Of a stretch of 55,425 nt of DNA, positions 16,522 through 24,803 are shown one piece after another. Position 1 is the first letter of the stretch. Each line of letters starts with the position of its first letter. Position numbers and translations under genes: made by a program. Source of the stretch: an uncultured Lachnospiraceae bacterium (GTDB taxonomy: Bacteria > Bacillota > Clostridia > Lachnospirales > Lachnospiraceae); the NCBI GenBank assembly GCA_905235415.1, contig CAJOKX010000008.1, positions 1 to 55,425 of the forward strand, in the 5' to 3' direction. Under the pieces are notes generated by a model, which saw only the letters and a list, made by a program, of their open reading frames with translations, was not told the origin of the DNA and made no database searches.

Positions 16522-17157
16522 ATGAAATTATACGACGTCAGAGACGACAGGTTCTCTGTATACGGCAGGATCGTGGAGGGCTATGACTTCTCCGGAGTGA
16601 TCGGACTGGTCGCGAAGATGCCCGTTCCGGAAGAGGTGGTGTATGTCGCGAGCGATCCGCAGCTCGAAGCGCTTCCCGTATTCGGGGAGTTTGAGAGCCG
16701 GTTTTACGGACAGATGCCGGCGCAGCTCGGGTACTGCATGGGACATAACGACAGGCTGAACGGACTGGAGTACCACAGAGGATCGGAAGTCAACATTGCT
16801 GTCACCGACTATGTCGTCATCGTCGGAAGGCAGCAGGACATCGAGCCGGATATGCGGTTTGATACCAATAAAGCGGAAGCGTTCTATGTAACCGCGGGAA
16901 TGGCGGTTGAATTCTACGCGACAACGCTTCATTACTGTGCCTGCCATGTCAGTGAGGGAGGATACGCGCATGCAACGTTCCTCCCGCGAGGCACCAACAC
17001 GGATCCGGATCCGGCATTCAGGGCGGTAACGGAAGAGGACCGGCTTATTCAGGCCAGGAACAAATGGCTGATTGCGCATCCTGAGGGCGGCCTGGGGCCG
17101 GAGGTCCCGGCGCTCCTGTACGGCCCGAACTGGACGCTGGCGGATCTGGAGAAATAA
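16522..17157 (+). CDS. DUF4867 family protein
   Basis: The 211-residue soluble protein matches DUF4867, a family without assigned function that occurs in carbohydrate operons. Visible features are the opening LYDVRDDRFSVYGRIVEGYD, a GYCMGHNDRLNGLEYHRGSEVNIAVTD segment that looks like the first cupin motif, and VEFYATTLHYCACHVSEGGYAHATFLPRGTN, which may supply later metal ligands. A cupin-like sugar isomerase or lyase would fit the context, but this is inference. The gene lies 15 bases after the second permease with a GGGGAG ribosome site and 22 bases before the sugar kinase, so it belongs to the operon. Confidence 0.8.
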   Translation: MKLYDVRDDRFSVYGRIVEGYDFSGVIGLVAKMPVPEEVVYVASDPQLEALPVFGEFESRFYGQMPAQLGYCMGHNDRLNGLEYHRGSEVNIAVTDYVVIVGRQQDIEPDMRFDTNKAEAFYVTAGMAVEFYATTLHYCACHVSEGGYAHATFLPRGTNTDPDPAFRAVTEEDRLIQARNKWLIAHPEGGLGPEVPALLYGPNWTLADLEK

Positions 17158-17179
17158 CCTGAAAGCCGGGAGGAAAAGT

Positions 17180-18103
17180 ATGTACGACAAGGTAGTGGTA
17201 ATCGGCAGTCTGAATTATGACGTCTGCCTGAAACTTGAGAGACTTCCGGAAGAGGGCGAGACGAATTTTGCCGATTCCGTGGAATACTGCAGCGGAGGCA
17301 AGGGTGCGAACCAGGCCGTTCAGGCTGCGAAGCTGGACCTGGAAGTCTATATGGCCGGATGCATCGGAGAGGACGCAAGCGGTGAATTCCTGAAAAAGAC
17401 CGTGGAGGGATACGGCGTCCGGACAGATTATCTGAAAAAGGTTCCCGGAAACAGCGGCATGTCTGTCGCCCAGTCCCTCTATGACGGGGGGATCCGGGCG
17501 TCGGTGGTGCGCGGCGCGAACGACTGTGTGACAAGGGCTGATATTGACGCGCTGGCACCGGCGATAGACGCGGGGACGGTCGTGGTGTTCCAGCTGGAGA
17601 TCCCGATGGATACGATCCTCTACGCGATTGATCTGTGCAGGGAGAAGGGCGCTTATATCATTCTGAACGGAGCGCCTGCAGCCGCACTTCCGGAAGAATC
17701 GCTCCGGAAGCTGGACCTGTTCATTGTCAATGAAGTGGAAGCCTCGTTCTACGGAAACTGCAGGATCGATTCTGTGGAAACAGCGACAGAGCAGATCCTG
17801 AAGATGTCCGGGAGGCTGGGGACAGACTGCATCTTCACGCTGGGAAAGGCTGGATCCGTCGTCTGCCGGAACATGCAGACACAGATGGTGCCTTCCAGAA
17901 AAGTGCAGGCGGTGGAATCCACCGGCGCGGGAGATTCTTTCATCGGCGGACTGTGTTATGGGCTGGTAAATGAAATGGATCTGTTCGAGGCGTGCAGGTT
18001 CGCAACCTGCTGCAGCGCCAGGACAGTATGCAAGACCGGCGGACAGCCTGCGATGCCGACACTGGATGAAGTCCTTGAGATCTACGAAGGAGAAAACGGA
18101 TGA
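17180..18103 (+). CDS. PfkB family sugar kinase (ribokinase-like)
   Basis: ATG 17180 follows GGGAGGAAAAG. The 307-residue protein is a ribokinase-fold kinase. It has VVVIGSLNYDVCLKLERLPEEGET at the N-terminus, the sugar-binding GGKGANQAVQAAKL motif, and the C-terminal ESTGAGDSFIGGL with the catalytic Asp and the anion hole for ATP phosphates. It phosphorylates the sugar brought in by the upstream importer, or its isomerised form. The specific sugar cannot be read from the motifs. The start of the next gene overlaps its stop as ATGA, implying coupled expression of the kinase and the isomerase-like protein. The ORF-track start (17072) lies inside the DUF4867 gene. Confidence 0.9.
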   Translation: MYDKVVVIGSLNYDVCLKLERLPEEGETNFADSVEYCSGGKGANQAVQAAKLDLEVYMAGCIGEDASGEFLKKTVEGYGVRTDYLKKVPGNSGMSVAQSLYDGGIRASVVRGANDCVTRADIDALAPAIDAGTVVVFQLEIPMDTILYAIDLCREKGAYIILNGAPAAALPEESLRKLDLFIVNEVEASFYGNCRIDSVETATEQILKMSGRLGTDCIFTLGKAGSVVCRNMQTQMVPSRKVQAVESTGAGDSFIGGLCYGLVNEMDLFEACRFATCCSARTVCKTGGQPAMPTLDEVLEIYEGENG

Positions 18104-19020
18104 ATTACGCGGGCAGATTTAACTCATTTGTATTCAAGGGACAGACTGTCTATGACGCAATAGAAGCTTACAAGAACGCGGACGGGATCACGCATCTGGA
18201 ATTCAACTATCCGGAGCATTTTGAAGGGCTCGATCTGGAAGACCTGAAGGCGCACATCCATCCGCTGAAGGTGAACGGGCTGGCGGTGCGCTGGCGCAAA
18301 AACTGGCTGACGGGGAATTTCTCCAATCCGGATGAGGACAGGAGAAGGAGCGCGATTGATCTGGCGAAGAAAGGCTGCGACGTGTGCCGGGAGATCGGCG
18401 GATCGGTCGTAACGCTGTGGTTTGAAAATGACGGCTTCGAGTACGCGTTCCAGACAGATTACGAGAAGTGCTGGAAGCTCCTGGTGGAAGGAATCCGGGA
18501 GGTGTGCGACTACGCACCGGACCTGAAGATCAGTATCGAGTATAAGCCGTATGAAGAGCGCGAGTTTGCGATGGTCGACAGCACGGGAATGACCATGTAT
18601 CTGATCGGCTGCGTGGACAGACCGAATATCGGATGTACGCTGGACTTCTGCCATATGCTGATGAAGCATGACGAACCGTCCTTCGGGCTGGCGCTTGCGG
18701 CGTCGAGGGGAAAGCTCTTCGGACTGCACATGAATGACGGATATGGGTACAAGGACAGCGGGATGATCTTCGGATCCGTTAACTTCTCGCTGTGCGCCGA
18801 GTTCATTTACTATCTGGAACGATATCGGTATGACGGGGTTGTCTTCTTTGACACCTTCCCGGTCCGTGAGGAATGCAGGGCGGAATGCCAGGCGAACATC
18901 GACGCGTTCGAACTGATCAAGTCAAGGGTGGACCGCACAGGCGTGGACGCCATCACGAAGGTGGTGGACAGACATGACGGGATCGCCGCGCAGAGGCTTA
19001 TCCTTGAACTGCTTGGGTGA
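18100..19020 (+). CDS. Sugar phosphate isomerase/epimerase (xylose-isomerase-like TIM barrel)
   Basis: The 306-residue protein has the TIM-barrel pattern shared by xylose isomerase-like epimerases and AP endonuclease family 2. Probable metal ligands are the Glu in ISIEYKPYEE, the Asp and His in GCTLDFCHMLMKH, the His in LFGLHMNDGYG and the acidic residue in VVFFDTFP. Relatives include D-tagatose 3-epimerase and L-rhamnose isomerase-type enzymes. With a kinase upstream and a hexuloisomerase-like gene downstream, it probably interconverts the imported sugar or its phosphate at C2-C4. It is the last gene before a strong terminator, so the transporter operon ends here. Confidence 0.85.
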   Translation: MNYAGRFNSFVFKGQTVYDAIEAYKNADGITHLEFNYPEHFEGLDLEDLKAHIHPLKVNGLAVRWRKNWLTGNFSNPDEDRRRSAIDLAKKGCDVCREIGGSVVTLWFENDGFEYAFQTDYEKCWKLLVEGIREVCDYAPDLKISIEYKPYEEREFAMVDSTGMTMYLIGCVDRPNIGCTLDFCHMLMKHDEPSFGLALAASRGKLFGLHMNDGYGYKDSGMIFGSVNFSLCAEFIYYLERYRYDGVVFFDTFPVREECRAECQANIDAFELIKSRVDRTGVDAITKVVDRHDGIAAQRLILELLG

Positions 19021-19026
19021 TTGTGC

Positions 19027-19055
19027 AGGCTGCCTGTGTATGCAGGCAGCCTTTT
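19027..19055 (+). terminator. Intrinsic terminator of the CUT2 operon
   Basis: GGCTGCCTG-TGTATG-CAGGCAGCC followed by TTTT, starting seven bases after the isomerase stop codon. Confidence 0.85.
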
Positions 19056-19095
19056 ATAATCCGGCGCAGAGTTTCCCCGGATGCAGAAGGTACTT

Positions 19096-19122
19096 TTGAC
19101 CCCGGCGTCATTCTGATAGAAT
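19096..19122 (+). promoter_or_regulatory. Possible promoter of the SIS isomerase gene
   Basis: TTGACC (19096-19101) and TAGAAT (19117-19122) are 15 bases apart, and TG occurs one base before the -10. The spacing is short, so the call is tentative, but a promoter is needed after the terminator. Confidence 0.4.
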
Positions 19123-19199
19123 CAGAATCAGAAGTGCGGAATCGATTCACGATTCATGCGGACAGAAGGAAGCGCACCTGCATACAGGAGGAAATGCAT

Positions 19200-19760
19200 A
19201 TGTCGGAATCTGTATATCTGATGGAAGTCATAAAAGAACTGGAGCGCAATGCGCATCTGGTGAGGGAAGAGGAGCTGCAGGCGGCGGCGGATCTGATCCT
19301 GGCCTCAGACAGAATCTTTGTGGCCGGCGCGGGAAGGTCCGGTTTTGCCGCGAGGGGATTCAGCAACAGGCTGATGCACCTTGGACGGACGGTTTATTTT
19401 GTTTCGGAACCGACAACGCCTTCAATCGGTAAGGGGGATCTTCTGTGGATCGCTTCGGGATCCGGACAGACGGGGTCCATGCGGGTGATGGCTGAAACAG
19501 CCAAAGGTCTGGGCGCAGCCCTTGCGACGGTTACGATCCATCCGGAAGGAGCGATCGGACAGATGGCGGACACTGTGATCCGTCTTCCGGGAGGAACGCC
19601 CAAGAGCAGCCTCGAGGACACCTGTCCCAGCATCCAGATCATGGCAGATGCGTTCGAACAGATGTCGTGGATCGTCTATGACGTGCTGATCCATGAACTG
19701 ATGGAGCGCACCGGCGTTACAGAGGAAGAGATGTTTTCGCGGCACGCGAACCTGGAGTGA
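19200..19760 (+). CDS. 6-phospho-3-hexuloisomerase-like SIS protein
   Basis: ATG 19200 sits eight bases after AGGAGG. The 186-residue protein has a single SIS domain with DRIFVAGAGRSGFAARGFSNRLMHLG, the sugar-phosphate loop LLWIASGSGQTGSM and ending MFSRHANLE, all typical of 6-phospho-3-hexuloisomerase. That enzyme converts D-arabino-3-hexulose 6-phosphate to fructose 6-phosphate in the ribulose monophosphate route. Its usual partner, hexulose-6-phosphate synthase, is not in the window. Here it may instead handle another ketose phosphate formed by the upstream kinase and isomerase. It begins a new transcription unit after the operon terminator and is followed within seven bases by a mutarotase-like gene. 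Confidence 0.85.
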   Translation: MSESVYLMEVIKELERNAHLVREEELQAAADLILASDRIFVAGAGRSGFAARGFSNRLMHLGRTVYFVSEPTTPSIGKGDLLWIASGSGQTGSMRVMAETAKGLGAALATVTIHPEGAIGQMADTVIRLPGGTPKSSLEDTCPSIQIMADAFEQMSWIVYDVLIHELMERTGVTEEEMFSRHANLE

Positions 19761-19766
19761 CAAACT

Positions 19767-20819
19767 ATGAATATGAATGAGATACTGGAAGTGTTTCGCT
19801 ATTGCAACATGGATTGCGAGGTCCTTACGGTCGGGGACGGCTGGCAGGTGATCGTGAGCAGGCACGGAGGCCACGTGTTCGGGCCGTTTTCGGACAGCTG
19901 TCCGGAGGGGATCTTCTGGATCCCGGACGCAGTGAAAGACAGGGACCGGTACAAAGAACTGATCGATCAGAAGATCTGGAACATCGGAGGGGACAGAGTA
20001 TGGATCGCCCCGGAGATCCAGTTCAACATTACCGACCGTTCCCATTTCAGACAGACGCTGAACACGCCGAAGACGATCGATCCGGGTTCATACCGGATGC
20101 GCCGCGAGGGCGAAGCCATCCATCTGGAAATGGAGCTGGATCTGGCAAGCTACAACACGGTAGAGGGAAGCCTTCATGCGGATTTTCACCGCATGATCCA
20201 CAGGGCGCCCAACCCGCTCAGGAAGCTGCCTGCATATCATGAGCTGATGGAAGGCCTGTCCTACTGCGGACTGGAAGAGGTGATCGACCTGCGGGTGTCC
20301 AGCGAACAGGACGTTCTGGCAGAGAGCTGGGATCTTCTGCAGATCCGGCCGAAGGGAACCCTGTTTATCCCGATGTACCAGCCGCTTCGCGGAACCGATC
20401 ATTATGAACCTGCGGGGGACCATGAGACGGTCGCTGAAAATGGGATCTGTCTGCGCATCACCGGGGATTCCCGGTATAAGATCGCATACCGCTCTGCCGT
20501 CCTGACGGGACGCTTCGGATATCTCGCGGATTCCGATACCGACTCGTCGGTTCTGATAATAATCTGCTATCCGAACAATCCGTCCGCGATGTACTCGGAG
20601 GAGCCGCCTCTTTCGGAAGGAGATACCGGGTATTCCATCCATGTATACAATGACGACGGCAATTCGGGCGGATTTGCGGAGATGGAATGCAACCTGCTCA
20701 CGCTCGGCAATCCCACCGGGATCCATCACGCGACAGACCGGCTGACAAAATGGATCTTTACGGGAAAGACTGAAAAGCTGAAGGAAGCGGCAGGCGTACT
20801 GCTCGGCTGGAAGCTGTGA
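19767..20819 (+). CDS. Uncharacterised protein, possible galactose-mutarotase-like fold
   Basis: The 350-residue soluble protein starts six bases after the SIS gene, with GGAG inside the end of that gene as the likely ribosome site. I do not recognise a named family with certainty. The run GGHVFGPFSD near the N-terminus, GGDRVWIAPEIQF, and the tight beta-strand composition with SYRMRREGEAIHLEMELDL and YSIHVYNDDGNSGGFAEMECN resemble the supersandwich fold of aldose 1-epimerases and related sugar-binding proteins. That would fit its place in a sugar cluster. It could be a mutarotase acting on the imported sugar or a non-catalytic sensor. Weak hairpin CCGGAGCAT/ATGCTTCCGG lies downstream. Confidence 0.5.
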   Translation: MNMNEILEVFRYCNMDCEVLTVGDGWQVIVSRHGGHVFGPFSDSCPEGIFWIPDAVKDRDRYKELIDQKIWNIGGDRVWIAPEIQFNITDRSHFRQTLNTPKTIDPGSYRMRREGEAIHLEMELDLASYNTVEGSLHADFHRMIHRAPNPLRKLPAYHELMEGLSYCGLEEVIDLRVSSEQDVLAESWDLLQIRPKGTLFIPMYQPLRGTDHYEPAGDHETVAENGICLRITGDSRYKIAYRSAVLTGRFGYLADSDTDSSVLIIICYPNNPSAMYSEEPPLSEGDTGYSIHVYNDDGNSGGFAEMECNLLTLGNPTGIHHATDRLTKWIFTGKTEKLKEAAGVLLGWKL

Positions 20820-20934
20820 GAGGATTGCCGGTTCTTGTTCAGCCCTGCCGCACCGGAGATCCCGGAGCATGCAGATGCTTCCGGCTGCGAGAGACGGCTT
20901 TTATGCAAGGAATCCTACTTTTATGCGGTGTGGC

Positions 20935-20964
20935 TTGCCATAATTGATTGATCCTAACTATAAT
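20935..20964 (+). promoter_or_regulatory. Sigma-A promoter of the LacI regulator gene
   Basis: TTGCCA (20935-20940), an 18-base spacer and TATAAT (20959-20964), 42 bases before the regulator start. Confidence 0.65.
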
Positions 20965-21005
20965 GATGTTGAGGTTTAGTTTTTCATAGAAACGGATAGG
21001 TTTGG

Positions 21006-22091
21006 ATGGGCATGTCAGAGAAAATGAATATCAGAGAGATCGCAGATCTCGCAGGCGTATCCGTTGCCACTGTTTCACGGGTGATCAATCATTCAGCAAG
21101 TGTTAAACCGCAGACCCGGGAACATGTGCAGCAGGTGATGAAGGAGCATAATTATGTTCCGAGCGCCACTGCAAGAGATCTGAGCTTTCAGAGGTCCCAG
21201 GTGGTGGCGGTTGTGATCCCCGATCTGAAGAACCCGTATTTCTACGGACTGATTGAGGGGATCACCAGAGTTGCCGAGAAGAATCGGTTCCAGGTCCTGA
21301 TCTTCAACACCAATGAGGATCCCGGCAAAGAAGCGGAAGCGCTGGAGGCCATCCGGGAACGCAATGTCGCGGGAATCCTGATTACGGCGGCAGGCGTCAG
21401 GGATGAGAGAACCGGAAGGATGCTTACGGAGTATCAGGAATCCGGGACACCGGTCGTCCTGATTGACCGTTTTATCGAAGACGGGGATACGCTGGATACT
21501 GTGATGGCGGATAATGAGTCCGGCTCCTATGAGGCAGTGTCTGAACTGATCGCGCAGGGCCATGACCGTATCGCGATTATAGCCGGCGAGAAGTCGCTCA
21601 GCCCCGTATATGAGAGAGAACTCGGATACCGGAGAGCTCTGACCGAGCACGGCATCCGTGTCCGGGAGATGTATATTGCGTACGGAGATCAGATGGCGGA
21701 TAAGTCTTATCTGTGTATGAGGAGGCTGATGTCCCTCTCGAAACCGCCGACGGCGGTCTTCTGCGGGAACAACCAGATGACGCTGGGTGCGCTGCGGTAT
21801 CTGAACGAACACGGAATCCGCACGGGCGAGGACATCGGAATCATCGGATTCGACGATATTGATGTGCTGAACAAGCTGGGCATCCCGCTGTCGGTGGTGG
21901 ACCGCTCTGAGAAGGATATGGGAAAGAAGGCAATGGAGCTGCTCCTGCGCCATATGAAAAATCAAGACGCGCCGGCCAGGCATGTGTCCGTTCCAACGAG
22001 GCTGATCCTCAGAGGATCTGAGCGGGCGGCATGTGTCGAACCGCTGCAGTCTAGGGCAGGGCGAAAGCGAAAGGCGCAAAAAGAAGAGTAA
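21006..22091 (+). CDS. LacI family transcriptional regulator
   Basis: The protein has 361 residues from ATG 21006, or 359 from ATG 21012; both lie close to GGATAGG and GGATGGG, so the start is uncertain. The N-terminal helix-turn-helix MNIREIADLAGVSVATVSRVINHSASV and hinge helix region YVPSATARDL are standard LacI. The effector domain resembles periplasmic sugar-binding proteins (VVIPDLKNPYFYGLIEGI, IGIIGFDDIDVLNKLGIPLS). A basic tail, RAGRKRKAQKEE, extends beyond the usual end. Located between the two halves of the unknown-sugar cluster, it is the best candidate to bind the TGTAACC-type palindromes at 11489 and 11672. That pairing is inference. A PfkB kinase follows after a short repeat array. 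Confidence 0.92.
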   Translation: MGMSEKMNIREIADLAGVSVATVSRVINHSASVKPQTREHVQQVMKEHNYVPSATARDLSFQRSQVVAVVIPDLKNPYFYGLIEGITRVAEKNRFQVLIFNTNEDPGKEAEALEAIRERNVAGILITAAGVRDERTGRMLTEYQESGTPVVLIDRFIEDGDTLDTVMADNESGSYEAVSELIAQGHDRIAIIAGEKSLSPVYERELGYRRALTEHGIRVREMYIAYGDQMADKSYLCMRRLMSLSKPPTAVFCGNNQMTLGALRYLNEHGIRTGEDIGIIGFDDIDVLNKLGIPLSVVDRSEKDMGKKAMELLLRHMKNQDAPARHVSVPTRLILRGSERAACVEPLQSRAGRKRKAQKEE

Positions 22092-22103
22092 GAGAGAAAA
22101 CCA

Positions 22104-22205
22104 TGCCGGAGTGCTGAGCGGCCCGGGCAGGATGAAAGCGGTGCCGGAGTGCTGAGCGGCCCGGGCAGGATGACATCCATGCCGGGCTTCAAGGCGGCCC
22201 GGGCA
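22104..22205. repeat. 38-bp tandem repeat, about 2.7 copies
   Basis: Units start at 22104, 22142 and 22180. The first two share TGCCGGAGTGCTGAGCGGCC and the following CGGGCAGGATGA exactly, and the third is diverged (TGCCGGGCTTCAAGGCGGCC). The array fills the space between the regulator and the kinase ribosome site. Confidence 0.85.
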
Positions 22206-22218
22206 AAAGGAGGAGAAG

Positions 22219-23112
22219 ATGAAAGTACTGAATTACGGATCTCTGAATGTAGACCACACCTACAGCGTCCAGCATATCGTTGTGGGCGGGGAGACACTGT
22301 CCTCCTATGAGATGCATGATTACTGCGGAGGAAAGGGACTCAACCAGTCGGTTGCGCTGGCAAAGGCGGGCGTTGACGTCTGGCATGCGGGTATCATCGG
22401 AAATGACGGAGAGATGCTTCTGGATGCCTGCAAAGAGGCGGGCGTGCACACGGAGTTCATCCGGCAGCTGGATGTGCACGGCGGCCACACCATCATCCAG
22501 GTGGATGAGAAGGGGCAGAACTGCATCATCCTTTATGGCGGAACCAATCAGATGCAGACAGAGGCGTTTGCAGACGAAGTGCTCTCCCATTTCGAAGCGG
22601 GGGATTATCTGGTCCTGCAGAATGAGATCAATCTGCTCGGTTACATTATCGACCGCGCATACGAGCGCGGCATGAAGATTATCATGAACCCGTCCCCGTA
22701 CAATGAGAGCCTGGATGCCTGCGATCTGAGCAAGGTGTCCCTGTTCCTGGTCAATGAGATCGAGGCGGCGCAGATCACCGGCAATCAGGATGCGGACCAC
22801 GCGCTGGACGCACTGCATGAGAAGTTTCCGGAAGCGGCATTTGTCCTGACACTCGGATCAGACGGCGCATGGTACTATGACGGGAAGCAGAAGGTCTTCC
22901 AGGATATCTTTCCGGTGCAGGCCGTCGACACGACAGCGGCGGGCGACACATTTACCGGCTTCTTCATCAGCAAGCTGGCAGAGGGCGCGGATATCCCCGA
23001 TGCCCTGCGCACTGCAGCGAAGGCTTCCTCGATCGCGGTGACCAGAGAAGGCGCCGTACCGTCCATTCCGACGAAGGAAGAAGTACTTTTATCCCTGAAA
23101 GAAGAGGGATAA
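22219..23112 (+). CDS. PfkB family carbohydrate kinase (ribokinase-like)
   Basis: ATG 22219 follows AAAGGAGGAG. The 297-residue protein has the two PfkB signatures: YCGGKGLNQSVALAKAG near residue 35 and VDTTAAGDTFTGFF near residue 238, where TAAGD replaces the common TGAGD. NEIEAAQITG is the usual PfkB central region. It is the second PfkB kinase of this cluster and is not closely similar to the one at 17180, so the two probably act on different substrates, for example an aldose and a ketose or a monosaccharide and a deoxy sugar. Expression is likely from the regulator promoter. The gene converges on CarD with a shared hairpin between them. Confidence 0.88.
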   Translation: MKVLNYGSLNVDHTYSVQHIVVGGETLSSYEMHDYCGGKGLNQSVALAKAGVDVWHAGIIGNDGEMLLDACKEAGVHTEFIRQLDVHGGHTIIQVDEKGQNCIILYGGTNQMQTEAFADEVLSHFEAGDYLVLQNEINLLGYIIDRAYERGMKIIMNPSPYNESLDACDLSKVSLFLVNEIEAAQITGNQDADHALDALHEKFPEAAFVLTLGSDGAWYYDGKQKVFQDIFPVQAVDTTAAGDTFTGFFISKLAEGADIPDALRTAAKASSIAVTREGAVPSIPTKEEVLLSLKEEG

Positions 23113-23150
23113 AGCTTATACCGTTCCGAATACATTCGATCGCATGAAAA

Positions 23151-23171
23151 GAGCCGGCCAATGGCCGGCTC
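23151..23171 (-). terminator. Terminator of the CarD gene, possibly bidirectional
   Basis: GAGCCGGCC-AAT-GGCCGGCTC is a perfect 9-bp stem between convergent genes. On the minus strand it is followed by TTTT, so it serves the CarD gene best. Confidence 0.75.
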
Positions 23172-23197
23172 CTGATTCTGTGCATATGCGGGACGGA

Positions 23198-23704
23198 TCA
23201 CATCTCTTCGAAGGAATCCATCAGAAGTTCTTTGGTCTGTTCACTGTCAATGCCCAGGACTACGGAGAACTCCTCGACGAGCTTATCGGTCGCAGCTTTG
23301 AAGTACCTGTCGTCCGTTGCGGTAACCTTCTTGCCCTTTTCCCTGCGCACGGCAATGCGCTGGTTCAGCGTCTTGACCAGGCTGAGCCATTCGCGGCAGC
23401 TTCCCGAATGAAGCGCCTTGGAATAGGAGATCTCCTGCTGGCGTGCGCTCTGCTCCGGGAGAGTCTCAATCTGCGGGATATCTTCCAGAAGCTGGCGCGT
23501 CTCCTCAGGGGAGATCAGGTCACGCATGATGACCTTGTGGTTGTCCACCGGAGTCGTAATCTTGCAGGACTGATCATGGAGAGGACGAAGAATATAGCAG
23601 GTCCGTCCGACTGCAGTCCCGACAGCTGAGTTCACCACTTCAGTGCCCATCACTTCACAAACGCCGCTGTTGCCATACGAAATAAAATCGCCAACGCTAT
23701 ACAA
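23198..23704 (-). CDS. CarD family transcriptional regulator
   Basis: The 168-residue protein starts at TTG 23704 after GAAAGGAGAG. The N-terminal 60 residues, MYSVGDFISYGNSGVCEVMGTE to YILRPLHD, form the Tudor-like RNA-polymerase-interacting domain of CarD/CdnL. The rest is helical with CREWLSLVKTLNQR and RYFKAATDKLVEEFSVVLGID, the DNA-binding module. CarD proteins bind the polymerase beta subunit and stabilise open promoter complexes, often at rRNA promoters, so this is a global rather than local regulator. It is transcribed alone. I see no clear minus-strand promoter in the 400-base gap, although two good promoters point the other way. Confidence 0.88.
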   Translation of the reverse strand: MYSVGDFISYGNSGVCEVMGTEVVNSAVGTAVGRTCYILRPLHDQSCKITTPVDNHKVIMRDLISPEETRQLLEDIPQIETLPEQSARQQEISYSKALHSGSCREWLSLVKTLNQRIAVRREKGKKVTATDDRYFKAATDKLVEEFSVVLGIDSEQTKELLMDSFEEM

Positions 23705-23783
23705 TTGCGCTCTCCTTTCTTTCAGTCTCGTGAATCATGCGTAAGCAAATTCAGAAACGATGTAAAAACAAGTAAAATCTCTA

Positions 23784-23812
23784 TTGACATATCCACCGTA
23801 CTCTGATATTAT
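23784..23812 (+). promoter_or_regulatory. Sigma-A promoter, plus strand, upstream of trmO (distal)
   Basis: TTGACA (23784-23789) and TATTAT (23807-23812) with exactly 17 bases between. It points toward trmO. Confidence 0.75.
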
Positions 23813-23905
23813 ACCTGACTTTTTTGCAAAATGATATGAATCGAACGGACAAATAATTAAGGGAAATCTGCGGAAACACCAGCAAATTTTACAACATATC
23901 ACGTT

Positions 23906-23934
23906 TTGACAGATATGCGAACGGCTCATATACT
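23906..23934 (+). promoter_or_regulatory. Sigma-A promoter, plus strand, upstream of trmO (proximal)
   Basis: TTGACA (23906-23911) and TATACT (23929-23934) with a 17-base spacer. It is the second near-consensus promoter in tandem and leaves a leader of about 165 bases. The rest of the 400-base CarD-trmO gap shows no gene. Confidence 0.75.
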
Positions 23935-24104
23935 GAAATGGCGGTGTATTATAGTCCGGCCGATTCCTGCTCCGGAAGCGTGAAACAGAGCCCCCTGACA
24001 TGTCGCAGCGCGCGGAAGGAGAAGAAGGTTCACAGGAGCACGGAAGAAGATGGAACGCAGGATCACGGAAGGATCATACTATCTCAGAAGGAGAGGATAG
24101 ACGC

Positions 24105-24803
24105 ATGGGAGCGGCAATGCAGAAAATCGCTGTCATCAGGAGCGATTTCCCGGAGAAGTTCGGGATTCCCAGACAGAGCGGACTGATCGAAGAACTGAAG
24201 GCGGAGATTCTCTTTGAAAAGCCCTATCAGGATCCAAACTGTGTGGCGGGTCTGGAAGAATTCTCCCACATATGGCTGCTCTGGGAATTCTCCGGAAACC
24301 TGGAAGGCGGATGGTCGCCTACGGTCATTCCGCCGCGCCTTGGAGGAAAGATCCACAAAGGGGTATTTGCGACGCGCTCTCCGTTCCGGCCAAGTCCGGT
24401 CGGTCTGTCCTGCGTGAAACTGGATCAGATCGAGATGCGCCCGGGAGCGGGCCCGGTTCTGCATGTGTCGGGCGCAGATCTCAGGGACGGTACGCCCATC
24501 TATGATATCAAGCCCTATATCCGCTATACAGACTGTCATCCGGACGCGGTGAGCGGATTTGTCGATACACTCTCAGACCACCGCCTGGAGGTGGACTTTC
24601 CGCAGGAGCTTCTGGAAAAGCTTCCGGAGGACAAGCGGACCGCAGCAGTCAGGATCCTCGCGCAGGATCCCAGACCTGCTTATCAGAAGGATCCGCAGCG
24701 CCGGTACGGAACCGCGTTTGCCGGCTGGGACATCCGGTATCATGTGAAGGATGGGGTGCTGCGTGTCTGTGAAGTCGTTCCTTACAGAAAGCCGGAGCAC
24801 TGA
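24105..24803 (+). CDS. trmO: tRNA (t6A37) methyltransferase TrmO (TsaA family)
   Basis: TrmO methylates the N6 of threonylcarbamoyladenosine at position 37 of certain threonine tRNAs using SAM. The 232-residue protein from ATG 24105 (AAGGAGAGG at 24088-24096) has the YaeB/TsaA barrel pattern. Visible landmarks are IAVIRSDFPEKFGIPRQSGL, EEFSHIWLLWEFS, GVFATRSPFRPSPVGLS and DIKPYIRYTDC, with the C-terminal small domain ending YGTAFAGWDIRYHV. The RSPFRPSPVGLS segment is the family signature. The ORF-track start at 24000 adds an unrelated basic stretch and has a poorer site. The final codons GAG CAC TGA form the first unit of the 15-bp repeat array downstream. Confidence 0.92.
   Translation: MGAAMQKIAVIRSDFPEKFGIPRQSGLIEELKAEILFEKPYQDPNCVAGLEEFSHIWLLWEFSGNLEGGWSPTVIPPRLGGKIHKGVFATRSPFRPSPVGLSCVKLDQIEMRPGAGPVLHVSGADLRDGTPIYDIKPYIRYTDCHPDAVSGFVDTLSDHRLEVDFPQELLEKLPEDKRTAAVRILAQDPRPAYQKDPQRRYGTAFAGWDIRYHVKDGVLRVCEVVPYRKPEH

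Noticed and set aside
20861-20884. Hairpin CCGGAGCAT/ATGCTTCCGG as terminator of the mutarotase-like gene
   Set aside because: It has one bulge and no T-run nearby, so it is mentioned in that gene entry only.
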